A DNA stretch of 64,000 nt from Rhodopseudomonas palustris HaA2 (GTDB lineage: Bacteria; Pseudomonadota; Alphaproteobacteria; Rhizobiales; Xanthobacteraceae): NCBI RefSeq assembly GCF_000013365.1, contig NC_007778.1, positions 3,348,001 to 3,412,000 on the forward strand. The letters are read 5' to 3'. The notes beneath the pieces are model-generated. The model saw only the letters and a program-made list of their open reading frames with translations. It had not been told where the DNA came from and searched no databases. This document shows positions 16,322 to 24,756 of this stretch, in pieces; position 1 is the first letter of the stretch; every line of letters begins with the position of its first letter. A program made the position numbers and the translations under genes.

Positions 16322-17373
16322 GACGCCTCGCCCGCCGGCGGCGTCCACACCACCTGATCGATGCTGGTCGCGCCCGCCGCCAGCATCACCAGCCGGTCGA
16401 AGCCGAGCGCCACGCCGCTCGCCTCGGGCATCTGTCCGACCGCGGCGAGGAAATCCTCGTCGAGCGGATAGCGCTCGCCATAGCGGCGCTGCTTCTCGTC
16501 CATCGCCGCGGTGAAGCGCGCGCGCTGCTCGGCGGCATCAGTCAGTTCGCCGAAGCCGTTGGCGAGTTCGACGCCGCAGGCATAGACCTCGAAGCGCTCG
16601 GCGACCCGCGGGTCGCCGGCCTTGGTCCGCGCCAGCGCCGCCTCCGGCGCCGGATAATCGCACAGCACCGTCATCCGCCCCTCGCCGAGCCGCGGCTCGA
16701 CATGCTCGACCAGCACCTTGCTGAAAATATCCGACCAATTGTCGTCGGTGGCGACGCGCACTTTCGCGGCGGCCGCGCGCGCCAGCGCGTCGCGATCGCC
16801 CTCGCCGTCGATGATGGTCGCCAGCAGATCGATCGCGGCGAAGCGCTCGAACGCGGCGGCCACCGTCAGCAACTCGGCCTCCGCCTGCGGATCGCAGCTC
16901 CGGTCCCGCAACGTGAAGCCGCCGATTCCCGTGGTGCGCGCCGCCAGCGCGATCAGCGCGACGCAATCGGCGATCACCGCCTCATAGCGCTCGCAGGCCC
17001 GGTACCATTCCAGCATGGTGAATTCCGGCAAATGCAACCGCCCGCGCTCGCGGTCGCGGAACACCCGGGCGAATTCGAAGATCCGCTGCTCGCCGGCGGC
17101 CAATAGCTTCTTGCAGGCGAATTCCGGCGAGGTGCGCAGGTATCGCGTCCGCCGCGCGCCGTCGGGGCCCTTGAGTTCGGTACGCGGCGCGTGCAGATGA
17201 GTCTCGTTGCCGGGCGACAGTTGCAGGATCGCGGTCTCCACCTCGGCGAAATCCGCGGTCGCGAACCAGTCCCGGGCCGCCCGGGTCACGGCGCCCCGCG
17301 CGCGCAAAAAAGGCTGTCGGTCCAGATACCTGTCCCGATTCCACCAGGGCGACGCGCCGGCCTCTTTGTGCAT
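16318..17373 (-). CDS. epmA: EF-P--(R)-beta-lysine ligase EpmA
   Basis: The 351-residue product is a truncated class II lysyl-tRNA synthetase-like enzyme without the anticodon-binding domain. It activates (R)-beta-lysine and attaches it to a conserved EF-P lysine. Motif 2 is seen as FRDRERGRLHLPEFTMLEW and motif 3 as GVALGFDRLVML near the C-terminus. It overlaps epmB by ATGA and is divergent from efp, with 140 bases between the starts. I chose Met 17373 (MHKEAGASPWWN); the frame is open to 17412. A third factor, EpmC, is not in the window. Confidence 0.93.
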   Translation of the reverse strand: MHKEAGASPWWNRDRYLDRQPFLRARGAVTRAARDWFATADFAEVETAILQLSPGNETHLHAPRTELKGPDGARRTRYLRTSPEFACKKLLAAGEQRIFEFARVFRDRERGRLHLPEFTMLEWYRACERYEAVIADCVALIALAARTTGIGGFTLRDRSCDPQAEAELLTVAAAFERFAAIDLLATIIDGEGDRDALARAAAAKVRVATDDNWSDIFSKVLVEHVEPRLGEGRMTVLCDYPAPEAALARTKAGDPRVAERFEVYACGVELANGFGELTDAAEQRARFTAAMDEKQRRYGERYPLDEDFLAAVGQMPEASGVALGFDRLVMLAAGATSIDQVVWTPPAGEAS

Positions 17374-17513
17374 CTCAAGTCGCCCCCGCCGGAAAGCGCA
17401 AAACGCTGGCATAGTCGGGGCAAATGGGTATGTTGCGGCCCGAAACCGTTTCGCAGGCCGCCGGATGCCAATGCCCGGATCGGGCCCGGATCTGAACCAC
17501 AGGAAATATTCCT

Positions 17514-18080
17514 TTGAGAGTCATCGCCAGTTCTATTCGCAAGGGCAACGTCCTCGAGCAAGATGGGAAGCTTTACGTCGTCCTGTCAGCCGAAAACATC
17601 CATCCCGGCAAGGGAACTCCGGTCAGCCAGATCGAAATGCGCCGAATCAGCGACGGCGTGAAGATCTCGGAGCGCTACAAGACCACCGACCAGGTCGAAA
17701 AGGCCACGATCGAAGAGCGCAATTACAGCTTCCTGTATGAAGACGGCGAAGGCTTCCACTTCATGGAGCCGGAATCCTTCGACCAGGTTCAGGTCACCAA
17801 GGACGTGGTCGGCAACAGCGCGCCCTATCTGCAGGAAGGCATGGTGGTGAAGCTGTCGATGCACGACACCGTCGCGGTCGCGATCACGCTGCCGCAGCGC
17901 GCCACCCTCGAAGTGGTCGAGACCGAGCCGGTCACCAAGGGCCAGACCGCGTCGTCGTCCTACAAGCCGGCGGTGCTGTCGAACGGCGTCCGCACCGCGG
18001 TCCCGCCGCATGTCGGAGTCGGCACCCGGATCGTGGTGCTGACCGAAGACGGCTCCTATGTCGAGCGCGCCAAGGACTGA
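17514..18080 (+). CDS. efp: Elongation factor P
   Basis: The 188-residue EF-P relieves ribosome stalling at polyproline stretches. Its N-terminal KOW-like domain contains NIHPGKGTP, with Lys33 equivalent to the E. coli lysine that EpmA/EpmB modify, followed by two OB domains. The C-terminal motif [20 protein letters not shown] and GSYVERAKD are typical. The start is a TTG at 17514, preceded by AGGAAATATTCC; no ATG is available at the conserved N-terminus ([12 protein letters not shown]). The modifying enzymes are divergently encoded next door. Confidence 0.95.
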   Translation: MRVIASSIRKGNVLEQDGKLYVVLSAENIHPGKGTPVSQIEMRRISDGVKISERYKTTDQVEKATIEERNYSFLYEDGEGFHFMEPESFDQVQVTKDVVGNSAPYLQEGMVVKLSMHDTVAVAITLPQRATLEVVETEPVTKGQTASSSYKPAVLSNGVRTAVPPHVGVGTRIVVLTEDGSYVERAKD

Positions 18081-18110
18081 GGCGCCTCGATCTCCCTGTC
18101 GAACACGACC

Positions 18111-18137
18111 AGCCCGCCGCATCCCGGCGGGCTTTTT
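18111..18137 (+). terminator. Intrinsic terminator after efp
   Basis: AGCCCGCCG (18111-18119) pairs with CGGCGGGCT (18125-18133) around a 5-base loop, followed by a run of five T. It lies 31 bases after the efp stop. Confidence 0.88.
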
Positions 18138-18241
18138 CGTGGGTACGGAGCCCACATGCGGCACCTGCGAACGCCCCGGGCTTGGCCGGCGGACGAAAAC
18201 CCCGGTAGATTGCCTCCGAACTGCAGGAGGCGCGTCGCGTT

Positions 18242-19864
18242 TTGAGATCGGGATCGATCGGCCGGACATTGCTGCGGCGGGTGCGCGGGCTGCCGCTGCT
18301 GCTGATCGCCGCTCTCGTCGCCGCTACGCCGGCCGCCGCAGACGACTTCCGCACCCCCAATGTGACCACGCTGCGGGCCGACTGGGGCGCGGCGCTGAAC
18401 CAGTTGCGCTCCGAACTGGCCGGCACGCCCGCCGTCGCCACCGAGTTCGTCTTCAGCGGCCGTCGCGGGCTTCCTGCCTATGATCCGCGCCGGATCCCGG
18501 CGCTGGTCCGGCTCAATGGCATCAGCGCCCGGTTCTTCCCCGGCATCGGCCGCAGCGCGGTGCCGGTGCTGCTGCCGTTCGATATCGCCGCCCTGCTCGA
18601 CGCCGATCCGAAGGCCGAACCGGATCCCGAATTGCTGGCGCGGGTCCAGGTCGGCTTCCGCCCGGCCGAGATGTTCGACGCCGGCCCCTCCGGCTACGAC
18701 GCGGTGTTCGCGCTCGCGCCCGGCGGCGACGACATGCCGCCGCGGGTATTCGTCAGCCCCATCGAGGTGCAGATCACCGGGTCGAACCTAGTCTACGACA
18801 TCGCCGACCCGTTCGGCGGCAGAGGCGAGCCGGTCAAGGCGCTGGCCGCGCAATATCCAGACCTGCGCCGCTTCATCCGCGAAGGCTACGTGCGTTACGC
18901 CTTCACGCGGTTCGGCATTGCCTATGTGGTGTCGATCCAGTGCCTCGACTCGGTGCCGAAAGCCAAGCGCCTCGCCTGCCGCGAAAGCTATCCGGTGGCC
19001 GAGCGTTTCCTGAAAGCGCTGCGGCTCGCCGGCGGCCGGCCGTATCGCCCGCGCCGCGACATCGCGCCCGCGACCGCCGAGCGGCCGGCGGCGCCGTCGC
19101 CGGATTTCACCTATCGGGCAAGTGGCGACATCATTGCCAATTCGGGCTTCCGCAAGCAGCAGGGCCGGCCCGATGCCACCGTTTACGCTCAGATGCGGTT
19201 TCCGATCGAGCAGCCGCCGGCCTATGCGCGGTCGCAGTCCTATGTGCCGCACCGTCCCGCGGTCGGCGCGCACAGCCCCTATGCCTATCCGTGGCGGGAC
19301 AATTTTTGCGAGAGCCGCAGCTTCGGCGTCGGCCAGTGCGCCACCGGCTTCGGCCATCAGGGCCAGGACATCCGCCCCGGCGCCTGCCTGCCGGGCCAGG
19401 CCGATTGCGACGTCAAGCAGCAGGGCGTGGTCGCGGTCCGCGACGGTGTGCTGATCCGTTCGCCGAAGCAGCAGGCGGTGACGCTGCAGGTCAACACCGG
19501 CCGCGAGCACATCCGCTTCCGCTATATGCACATGTCGCCGACGGAACTCGACGCCGATGGCGTGCTCAACGGCCGCCGCGTCGATGAAGGCGAGCGCTTC
19601 GGCGTGGTCGGCAATTATCTCGATCGCCCCAACGGCACCTCACGCCATCTGCATTTCGACGTCCAGGTGTTCACCCCGGACGGCTGGCTCTGGGTCAATC
19701 CCTACACCACGCTGGTCGCCGCCTATGAACGCCTGCTCGGCGGCCGCGGCCGGGAGGTCGCGCCCGATGGACAGCCGGTGGAGAGCGAGGTCAGCGCCGC
19801 CTCCGAGGACGTGACCCGCGCCGCGGCGGCGCGCGCGGGCCATGATCCGGTCGACACGCCCTGA
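18242..19864 (+). CDS. M23-family metallopeptidase-like exported protein
   Basis: A 540-residue secreted protein: a signal peptide (hydrophobic core LPLLLIAALVAATPAAA, end near residue 34), a long N-terminal region of unknown fold (about 35-300), and a C-terminal LytM/M23 domain. Zinc-ligand candidates His372 and Asp376 (GFGHQGQD) and H469-L-H471 (RHLHF) are present, in the right order and spacing for a peptidoglycan endopeptidase. The start is TTG 18242, with AGGAGG eleven bases upstream. It is followed by an MltB-like transglycosylase gene, suggesting a cell-wall remodelling pair. Confidence 0.85.
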   Translation: MRSGSIGRTLLRRVRGLPLLLIAALVAATPAAADDFRTPNVTTLRADWGAALNQLRSELAGTPAVATEFVFSGRRGLPAYDPRRIPALVRLNGISARFFPGIGRSAVPVLLPFDIAALLDADPKAEPDPELLARVQVGFRPAEMFDAGPSGYDAVFALAPGGDDMPPRVFVSPIEVQITGSNLVYDIADPFGGRGEPVKALAAQYPDLRRFIREGYVRYAFTRFGIAYVVSIQCLDSVPKAKRLACRESYPVAERFLKALRLAGGRPYRPRRDIAPATAERPAAPSPDFTYRASGDIIANSGFRKQQGRPDATVYAQMRFPIEQPPAYARSQSYVPHRPAVGAHSPYAYPWRDNFCESRSFGVGQCATGFGHQGQDIRPGACLPGQADCDVKQQGVVAVRDGVLIRSPKQQAVTLQVNTGREHIRFRYMHMSPTELDADGVLNGRRVDEGERFGVVGNYLDRPNGTSRHLHFDVQVFTPDGWLWVNPYTTLVAAYERLLGGRGREVAPDGQPVESEVSAASEDVTRAAAARAGHDPVDTP

Positions 19865-19954
19865 TCGTCGCCGCGGCTGCCGTTCTGCCCTGCCCGAGAT
19901 CAATTGCTCGCGGGCCTCTGCCCCGCGCCGGCTTCAGCCGCTACACTGCGCCGT

Positions 19955-21181
19955 ATGGCCAGCTTCGATTCCCGCTTCACGCCGACCCGCCGCCGCCTGC
20001 TGCAAACCGCGCTCGGCGCGGCTGTGATGTGGCCGGCCATCGCGCGCGCCGCCCCGGCCGGCTTCGACGCGTGGCGCGACGGGTTCCGCAGCCGCGCGCT
20101 CGCCAAGGGCATCACGCCGCAGACCTGGGACCGCGCGATGGCCCGGCTCGAGCCGGACATGAGCGTGTTCAAGAATTTCCAGAAGCAGCCCGAATTCCAC
20201 GAGCAGCTCTGGCAATACATCAACCGCCGCGTCTCCGACTGGCGCATCACCAACGGCCGCTTGGCGCTGCAGAAGACCGAGCCGCTGTTCGCCCGGATCG
20301 AGCGCGACTTCGGCGTCGAGCGCGGCACGCTGCTGGCGCTGTGGGGCGTCGAGAGCGCCTATGGCGATCCCTTGGTGCAGCAGAACCACATGCGGCCGGT
20401 GTTTCCCTCGCTCGCGGCGCTGGCCTGGAACGAGCCGCGCCGCAAAGCCTATTGGGAAACCGAACTGATCAACGCGCTCAGAATCGTCGATCGCGGCTGG
20501 TCGACGCCCGAGGAGATGCGCGGCTCCTGGGCCGGCGCGATGGGGCATACCCAATGGATGCCGGAAGTCTGGCTCAATGTCGGCATCGACTACGACCGCG
20601 ACGGTCGCGTCTCGCCGTTCGGCCGCCCCGACGACGCCCTCGGCTCCAGCGCAAAATATCTGGTCAATCGCGGCAAATATCGCCGCGGCGAGCATTGGGG
20701 CTACGAGGTCCGCGGGCCCGGCGGCGCGATCAGCGGCAGCCGTTCGTATCTCGCGTGGTCGCGCTCCGGCGTCAGCCGCGTCGACGGCGAGCCGTTTCCC
20801 GATCCGCAGGCGATGGCGCAGATGTGGGTGCCGGTCGCGGGCGGTCCGCAGTTTCTGCTGGGACCGAATTTCTACGCGGTGCGCAGCTACAACCCGTCGA
20901 TGAACTACGCACTCGCGATCTGCCATCTCGGCGACCGCATCCTCGGCGCCGGCCCGTTCGCGAATCCGTTCCCGGGCTCGGAGCGGGCGATGACGCTGGC
21001 CGAAGTGCAGGAGATGCAGACCCGGCTGACCCGCGCCGGCTTCGACACCGGCGGCACCGACGGCCGCGTCGGCAACGATACGATGAAAGCGGTGCGCGAT
21101 TATCAGGCGCGCGCCGGCATGCAGCCGGCCGACGGCTATGGCGGCCTCAAGCTGCTTGCGCGGCTGCGGCAGGGCCCGTAA
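19955..21181 (+). CDS. MltB-type lytic murein transglycosylase
   Basis: The 408-residue product has a twin-arginine-type signal (RRRLLQTALGAAV), an SLT_2 (MltB) catalytic domain and a C-terminal PG_binding_1 domain. The catalytic Glu is in LLALWGVESAYGD; supporting motifs are GSWAGAMGHTQWMP and SSAKYLVNRGKY. The C-terminal MTLAEVQEMQTRLTRAGF...DGRVGNDT motif is the peptidoglycan-binding repeat. It cleaves glycan strands to 1,6-anhydromuramyl products; anmK at the right end of the window would recycle the anhydro sugar. I chose Met 19955 over the frame opening at 19904. Confidence 0.92.
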   Translation: MASFDSRFTPTRRRLLQTALGAAVMWPAIARAAPAGFDAWRDGFRSRALAKGITPQTWDRAMARLEPDMSVFKNFQKQPEFHEQLWQYINRRVSDWRITNGRLALQKTEPLFARIERDFGVERGTLLALWGVESAYGDPLVQQNHMRPVFPSLAALAWNEPRRKAYWETELINALRIVDRGWSTPEEMRGSWAGAMGHTQWMPEVWLNVGIDYDRDGRVSPFGRPDDALGSSAKYLVNRGKYRRGEHWGYEVRGPGGAISGSRSYLAWSRSGVSRVDGEPFPDPQAMAQMWVPVAGGPQFLLGPNFYAVRSYNPSMNYALAICHLGDRILGAGPFANPFPGSERAMTLAEVQEMQTRLTRAGFDTGGTDGRVGNDTMKAVRDYQARAGMQPADGYGGLKLLARLRQGP

Positions 21182-21193
21182 GTCATTTCCGCA

Positions 21194-22309
21194 ATGCGAC
21201 ATCATTGGACCTGGCACCGGGTGAAGGCGCTCGCGCACGAGGAGTGGCGCGCGCTGGTCACCATCAATCCGAGCGACCGGCCCTGGCAGATGCCGGCGTC
21301 GGTGGCGCTCGCCGCCGGGCTGCCGATGCTGATCGGCGCGTATTTCGATCATCTCGATTACGGCCTGATCTCGTCGCTCGGCGGCATGGCGTTTCTGTAT
21401 CTGCCGCGCACGCCGCTGCATCACCGCATGGCGGCGATGATGGCGGCGTCGTTCGGCTTCCTCGCCTGCTACACGGTCGGCCTGGTGGTGCATCTGCTGC
21501 CGTTCCTGCTCGTGCCGGCGCTCACCTTCGTCGCCATCATGGTGACGATGGTGTGCCGGTTCTATCGGGTCGGACCGCCCGGTAGCCTGTTCTTCGTGAT
21601 GGCGGCCTCGATCGCCGCCTACACGCCGAGCGATCTGATGCAGGTGCCGCTGAAGGTCGGGCTGTTCGCGATGGGCAGCCTGCTCGCCACCCTGATCGCC
21701 CTCGTCTACACGCTCTACGTGTCGCGGATCCGCGATCCGTTGCCGATCGAGCCGTTGGCGCAAGCCGATTTCGATGTCGTCGTGCTCGACTCGGTGCTGA
21801 TCGGCTGCGCCGTCGGCGTCTCGCTGGCGCTGGCGCAGGCGCTGCAACTGGAGCGACCCTATTGGGTGCCGGTGAGCTGCCTGGCGGTGATCCAGGGCCT
21901 GTCGGTGCGCGCGATCTGGAACCGGCAGCTGCACCGCATTCTCGGCACCGTGCTCGGCCTGGTGATCGCCGCGGGATTGCTGTCGCTGCCGCTGGAAAAA
22001 TGGAGCATCGCATTTCTGGTGCTCGGCCTCAGCTTCGTGATCGAGATCGCGGTGATCCGGCATTACGGCTTCGCAGTCATCTTCATCACGCCGCTGACGA
22101 TCTTCCTCGCCGATGCCGCCACGCTCGGCCACGGCATCCCGGTCGAGATCATCGAGGCGCGGCTGATCGACACCGTGCTGGGCTGTCTGGTCGGGTTTTT
22201 CGGCGGCATCCTGCTGCACAATGCCGGCTTCCGCCGGCTGGTGCGGCCCATGATCCGCCGGTTGACGCCGCTGCGGCTGGTGCCGGACCGCGCGCCGCGG
22301 CAGCCGTGA
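21194..22309 (+). CDS. FUSC-family membrane protein
   Basis: A 371-residue protein starting 13 bases after the transglycosylase stop, so probably in one operon. About ten transmembrane helices form two homologous halves (around 35-180 and 190-340). The second half has the FUSC-type stretch ALQLERPYWVPVSCLAVIQG, matched by related segments of aromatic-acid exporter (AaeB/YccS-like) proteins. Substrates of this family include fusaric and hydroxybenzoic acids. The substrate here is not predictable. There is no large cytoplasmic domain between the halves, so it is a compact family member. Confidence 0.75.
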   Translation: MRHHWTWHRVKALAHEEWRALVTINPSDRPWQMPASVALAAGLPMLIGAYFDHLDYGLISSLGGMAFLYLPRTPLHHRMAAMMAASFGFLACYTVGLVVHLLPFLLVPALTFVAIMVTMVCRFYRVGPPGSLFFVMAASIAAYTPSDLMQVPLKVGLFAMGSLLATLIALVYTLYVSRIRDPLPIEPLAQADFDVVVLDSVLIGCAVGVSLALAQALQLERPYWVPVSCLAVIQGLSVRAIWNRQLHRILGTVLGLVIAAGLLSLPLEKWSIAFLVLGLSFVIEIAVIRHYGFAVIFITPLTIFLADAATLGHGIPVEIIEARLIDTVLGCLVGFFGGILLHNAGFRRLVRPMIRRLTPLRLVPDRAPRQP

Positions 22310-22403
22310 CAAAATCCGCCAAAAGTCCGGGTGCGGATCGCCGGCCGCCGTGGGATAATACCCGCCTTCGCCCTCATTGCTGGATGTGTCGCAGGATCGT
22401 GCC

Positions 22404-22694
22404 GTGACCGATGTGCGCCCGCAGGCCGAGACCTTTCAGGCCCCGCTCGACGAGATCGTCTGGAACACCGCCTTCCGCCGCGGCTTCGCCGAAGCCCGCT
22501 CCGGGCGCTTGCCGAAATTCGACGACGAGCTGATGTTTCAGGACGGTCTCGCCTGGGTCTACGAATGGGGCCGCCAGTTCGCCATCCTCGCCCCGCCTGA
22601 TTTGCCGCTGGTGCTGCCCGACGAAGGCGCGCTCAACCCGAAAGCCGTCGAGCTGTTCCGCGAGATGGTGATGCAGGGCGAGATCTGTACGTAG
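22404..22694 (+). CDS. Conserved hypothetical protein, about 96 residues
   Basis: A small soluble protein starting (GTG 22404) VTDVRPQAETFQAPLDEIVW and continuing AFRRGFAEARSGRLPKFDDE, with a FQDGLAWVYEWGRQFA core. It has no signal or membrane segment. AGGATC precedes the GTG start; a TTG at 22377 would add nine residues. I recognise the sequence style as a Rhodopseudomonas/Bradyrhizobium conserved hypothetical but cannot name a domain. It is followed by a strong hairpin. Confidence 0.65.
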   Translation: MTDVRPQAETFQAPLDEIVWNTAFRRGFAEARSGRLPKFDDELMFQDGLAWVYEWGRQFAILAPPDLPLVLPDEGALNPKAVELFREMVMQGEICT

Positions 22695-22722
22695 GTTCGC
22701 GCCGGCCCGGCTCGTCAAGAAG

Positions 22723-22750
22723 ACGTCGCCGGACTCGCGTCCGGCGACGT
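22723..22750. terminator. Strong hairpin between convergent genes
   Basis: ACGTCGCCGGA (22723-22733) pairs perfectly with TCCGGCGACGT (22740-22750). There is no clean T-run, but the position between the convergent hypothetical gene and the chemoreceptor suggests it ends both transcripts. Confidence 0.6.
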
Positions 22751-22785
22751 GTTCGTTGAATGACTTGCCGGTGTCGGCCGAGCGC

Positions 22786-24477
22786 TCAGGCGGCCCTCAC
22801 CGTGTCGACGAATTTCGACACTTCCAGCTTCAGCCGGGCGCTGTCCTTCGCCAGCAATTGTGCCGACGACAACACCTGAGATGAGGCCGAACCGGTCTCC
22901 GTGGCGCCGCGCTGGACGTCGATGACGTTGGACGAAACCTGCTGCGTGCCGTGCGCGGCCTGCTGCACGTTGCGCGAAATCTCCTGCGTCGCGGCGCCCT
23001 GCTCCTCGACCGCCGCGGCGATCGTGGAGGCGATCTCGGACAGCCGCTCGATGGTGATGCTGACCTGCTTGATCGCGTCGACCGACTCGCCGGTCGCCGA
23101 CTGGATGCCGGAGATCTGCTGGCTGATCTCCCCGGTGGCCTTGGCCGTCTGTTCCGCCAGCGCCTTGACCTCGGACGCGACGACAGCGAAGCCACGCCCC
23201 GCCTCGCCGGCACGGGCCGCCTCGATGGTGGCGTTGAGCGCCAGCAGATTGGTCTGGCCGGCGATCGTATTGATCAGTTCGATGATGTCGCCGATCCGCG
23301 CCGCGGCCTTGGACAATTCGCTCACCCGCTCGTTGGTGCTGCGCGTCTGATTGACCGCATCGACCGCGATTCGCGCCGACTCCTGAACCTGCCGGCTGAT
23401 CTCGCTGATCGACGAGCTGAGCTCTTCGGTCGCCGAAGCCACCGACTGGACGTTGGCGGAGGCTTCTTCGGAAGCTGCAGCGACGGTGGAGCTGAGATGC
23501 TGGGCGCGCTCCGCCGACGACGTCAGCGTTTGTGCGGATGCCTCGAGCTCGGTGGAGGCCGATGACACCGTGCCGACGATCTCGCCGACGGCCGCTTCGA
23601 AGCCCGAAGCGAGCTTGTTCATTTCCGCCTTGCGCTGCTCGGCGCGGATCCGGTCGCTTTCCTGCTGCTCGGCCTCGAGCTGGCGGACGCGGATGGCGTT
23701 GTCCTTGAACACCTGAACCGCCATCGCCATCTTGCCGATCTCGTCGCGCCGGTCGGCGTGCGGAATATCGACCGTCAGATCGTTCTGCGCCAGTTTTCCC
23801 ATCGCGGAGGTCATGTCGACGATGCCGCGGGTGACGACGCGGCCGAGAAACAGCAGGCCGAGAACAATCAGCACGACCATGGCCACGCCGCTCGCAATGA
23901 TCGCCGTGAACGACGACGACGCCGCAGCCGCCGCAGCTTCGGCACGCACCGTCAGCAGCGAGGCCTCGGCCTTGACGATCTCGTCGACCAGCGAGCGGAT
24001 CGCATCCATCGTCGCCTTGCCGGCGCCCGAAGCTTCGAGGCCGCGCGCTTCATTGACCGTCTGCGGATTCTTCATCAGAGCAATTTCACGCTCGGCGACC
24101 TTCTGCCGCCATTCGGAGGCCGCTGCATCGATCTGGTCGAGCCGCTTCTGCTGCGCAGGATTGTCCGAAGTCAGAGTCTTGATCTCGCTCCACGCCGTCT
24201 TCAAGGCCTTGTCCGAGTTTCGATACGGCTCGAGGAATTTGTCGTCGCCGCTCACCAGAAATCCACGCACGCCGGTTTCACCATCGACCATCGCGGCGAC
24301 GATCGCCTTGGCGCGGTCGATGACCTTGTAGGTGTGCGTCGTCCGCTCGTTGTTCTGTTCGAGAACCGACAGGTTTCGGGCGATGACCACGTTGGACGCG
24401 ATCGCGACGAGACCGAGAAGTGTGAAGATGATGGCGAGCTTGTAGGACGTTCTGATATTCAGCAGGGCTTTCCACAT
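22786..24477 (-). CDS. Methyl-accepting chemotaxis protein (CHASE3)
   Basis: The 563-residue receptor has an N-terminal helix ([19 protein letters not shown]), a periplasmic CHASE3-like sensor ([20 protein letters not shown] and [13 protein letters not shown]), a second helix near residue 200, a HAMP segment and a cytoplasmic signalling domain. The signalling hairpin contains [26 protein letters not shown]-type sequence with [16 protein letters not shown]. The tail is [14 protein letters not shown] with no CheR-docking pentapeptide. I chose Met 24477 (MWKALLNI). It closely resembles the second receptor at 47824. No che operon is in the window. Confidence 0.92.
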   Translation of the reverse strand: MWKALLNIRTSYKLAIIFTLLGLVAIASNVVIARNLSVLEQNNERTTHTYKVIDRAKAIVAAMVDGETGVRGFLVSGDDKFLEPYRNSDKALKTAWSEIKTLTSDNPAQQKRLDQIDAAASEWRQKVAEREIALMKNPQTVNEARGLEASGAGKATMDAIRSLVDEIVKAEASLLTVRAEAAAAAASSSFTAIIASGVAMVVLIVLGLLFLGRVVTRGIVDMTSAMGKLAQNDLTVDIPHADRRDEIGKMAMAVQVFKDNAIRVRQLEAEQQESDRIRAEQRKAEMNKLASGFEAAVGEIVGTVSSASTELEASAQTLTSSAERAQHLSSTVAAASEEASANVQSVASATEELSSSISEISRQVQESARIAVDAVNQTRSTNERVSELSKAAARIGDIIELINTIAGQTNLLALNATIEAARAGEAGRGFAVVASEVKALAEQTAKATGEISQQISGIQSATGESVDAIKQVSITIERLSEIASTIAAAVEEQGAATQEISRNVQQAAHGTQQVSSNVIDVQRGATETGSASSQVLSSAQLLAKDSARLKLEVSKFVDTVRAA

Positions 24478-24756
24478 AGGGGGACGATCTTTCACGATGG
24501 CCAAGAAGGCGGGTTTTGACGAGGCGGGCCCAGCCGGAGGGGACGTCCGGCGTGAGTTGGGGACACAGACGCACGACGAACCGATGAAAGCCGATGCACG
24601 ACAAAGTTGAGCCAGGCCCGCGCAGCTACTAAGAACGATCCGCAACTAACTTTAGGAGAGTGCAGTTAATCGGCCGTTGATAGTTCCCGCCTTTGGACAC
24701 TCCGCAGGCATACCCCGTATTAGTACGAGGTACCGCGTGATCACCGCGTCGGTCGA

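Noticed and set aside
19934-22312. 792-codon minus-strand frame over the transglycosylase and FUSC genes
   Set aside because: Its translation is Arg/His/Asp/Gln-rich shadow sequence, while both plus-strand genes have clear domains.
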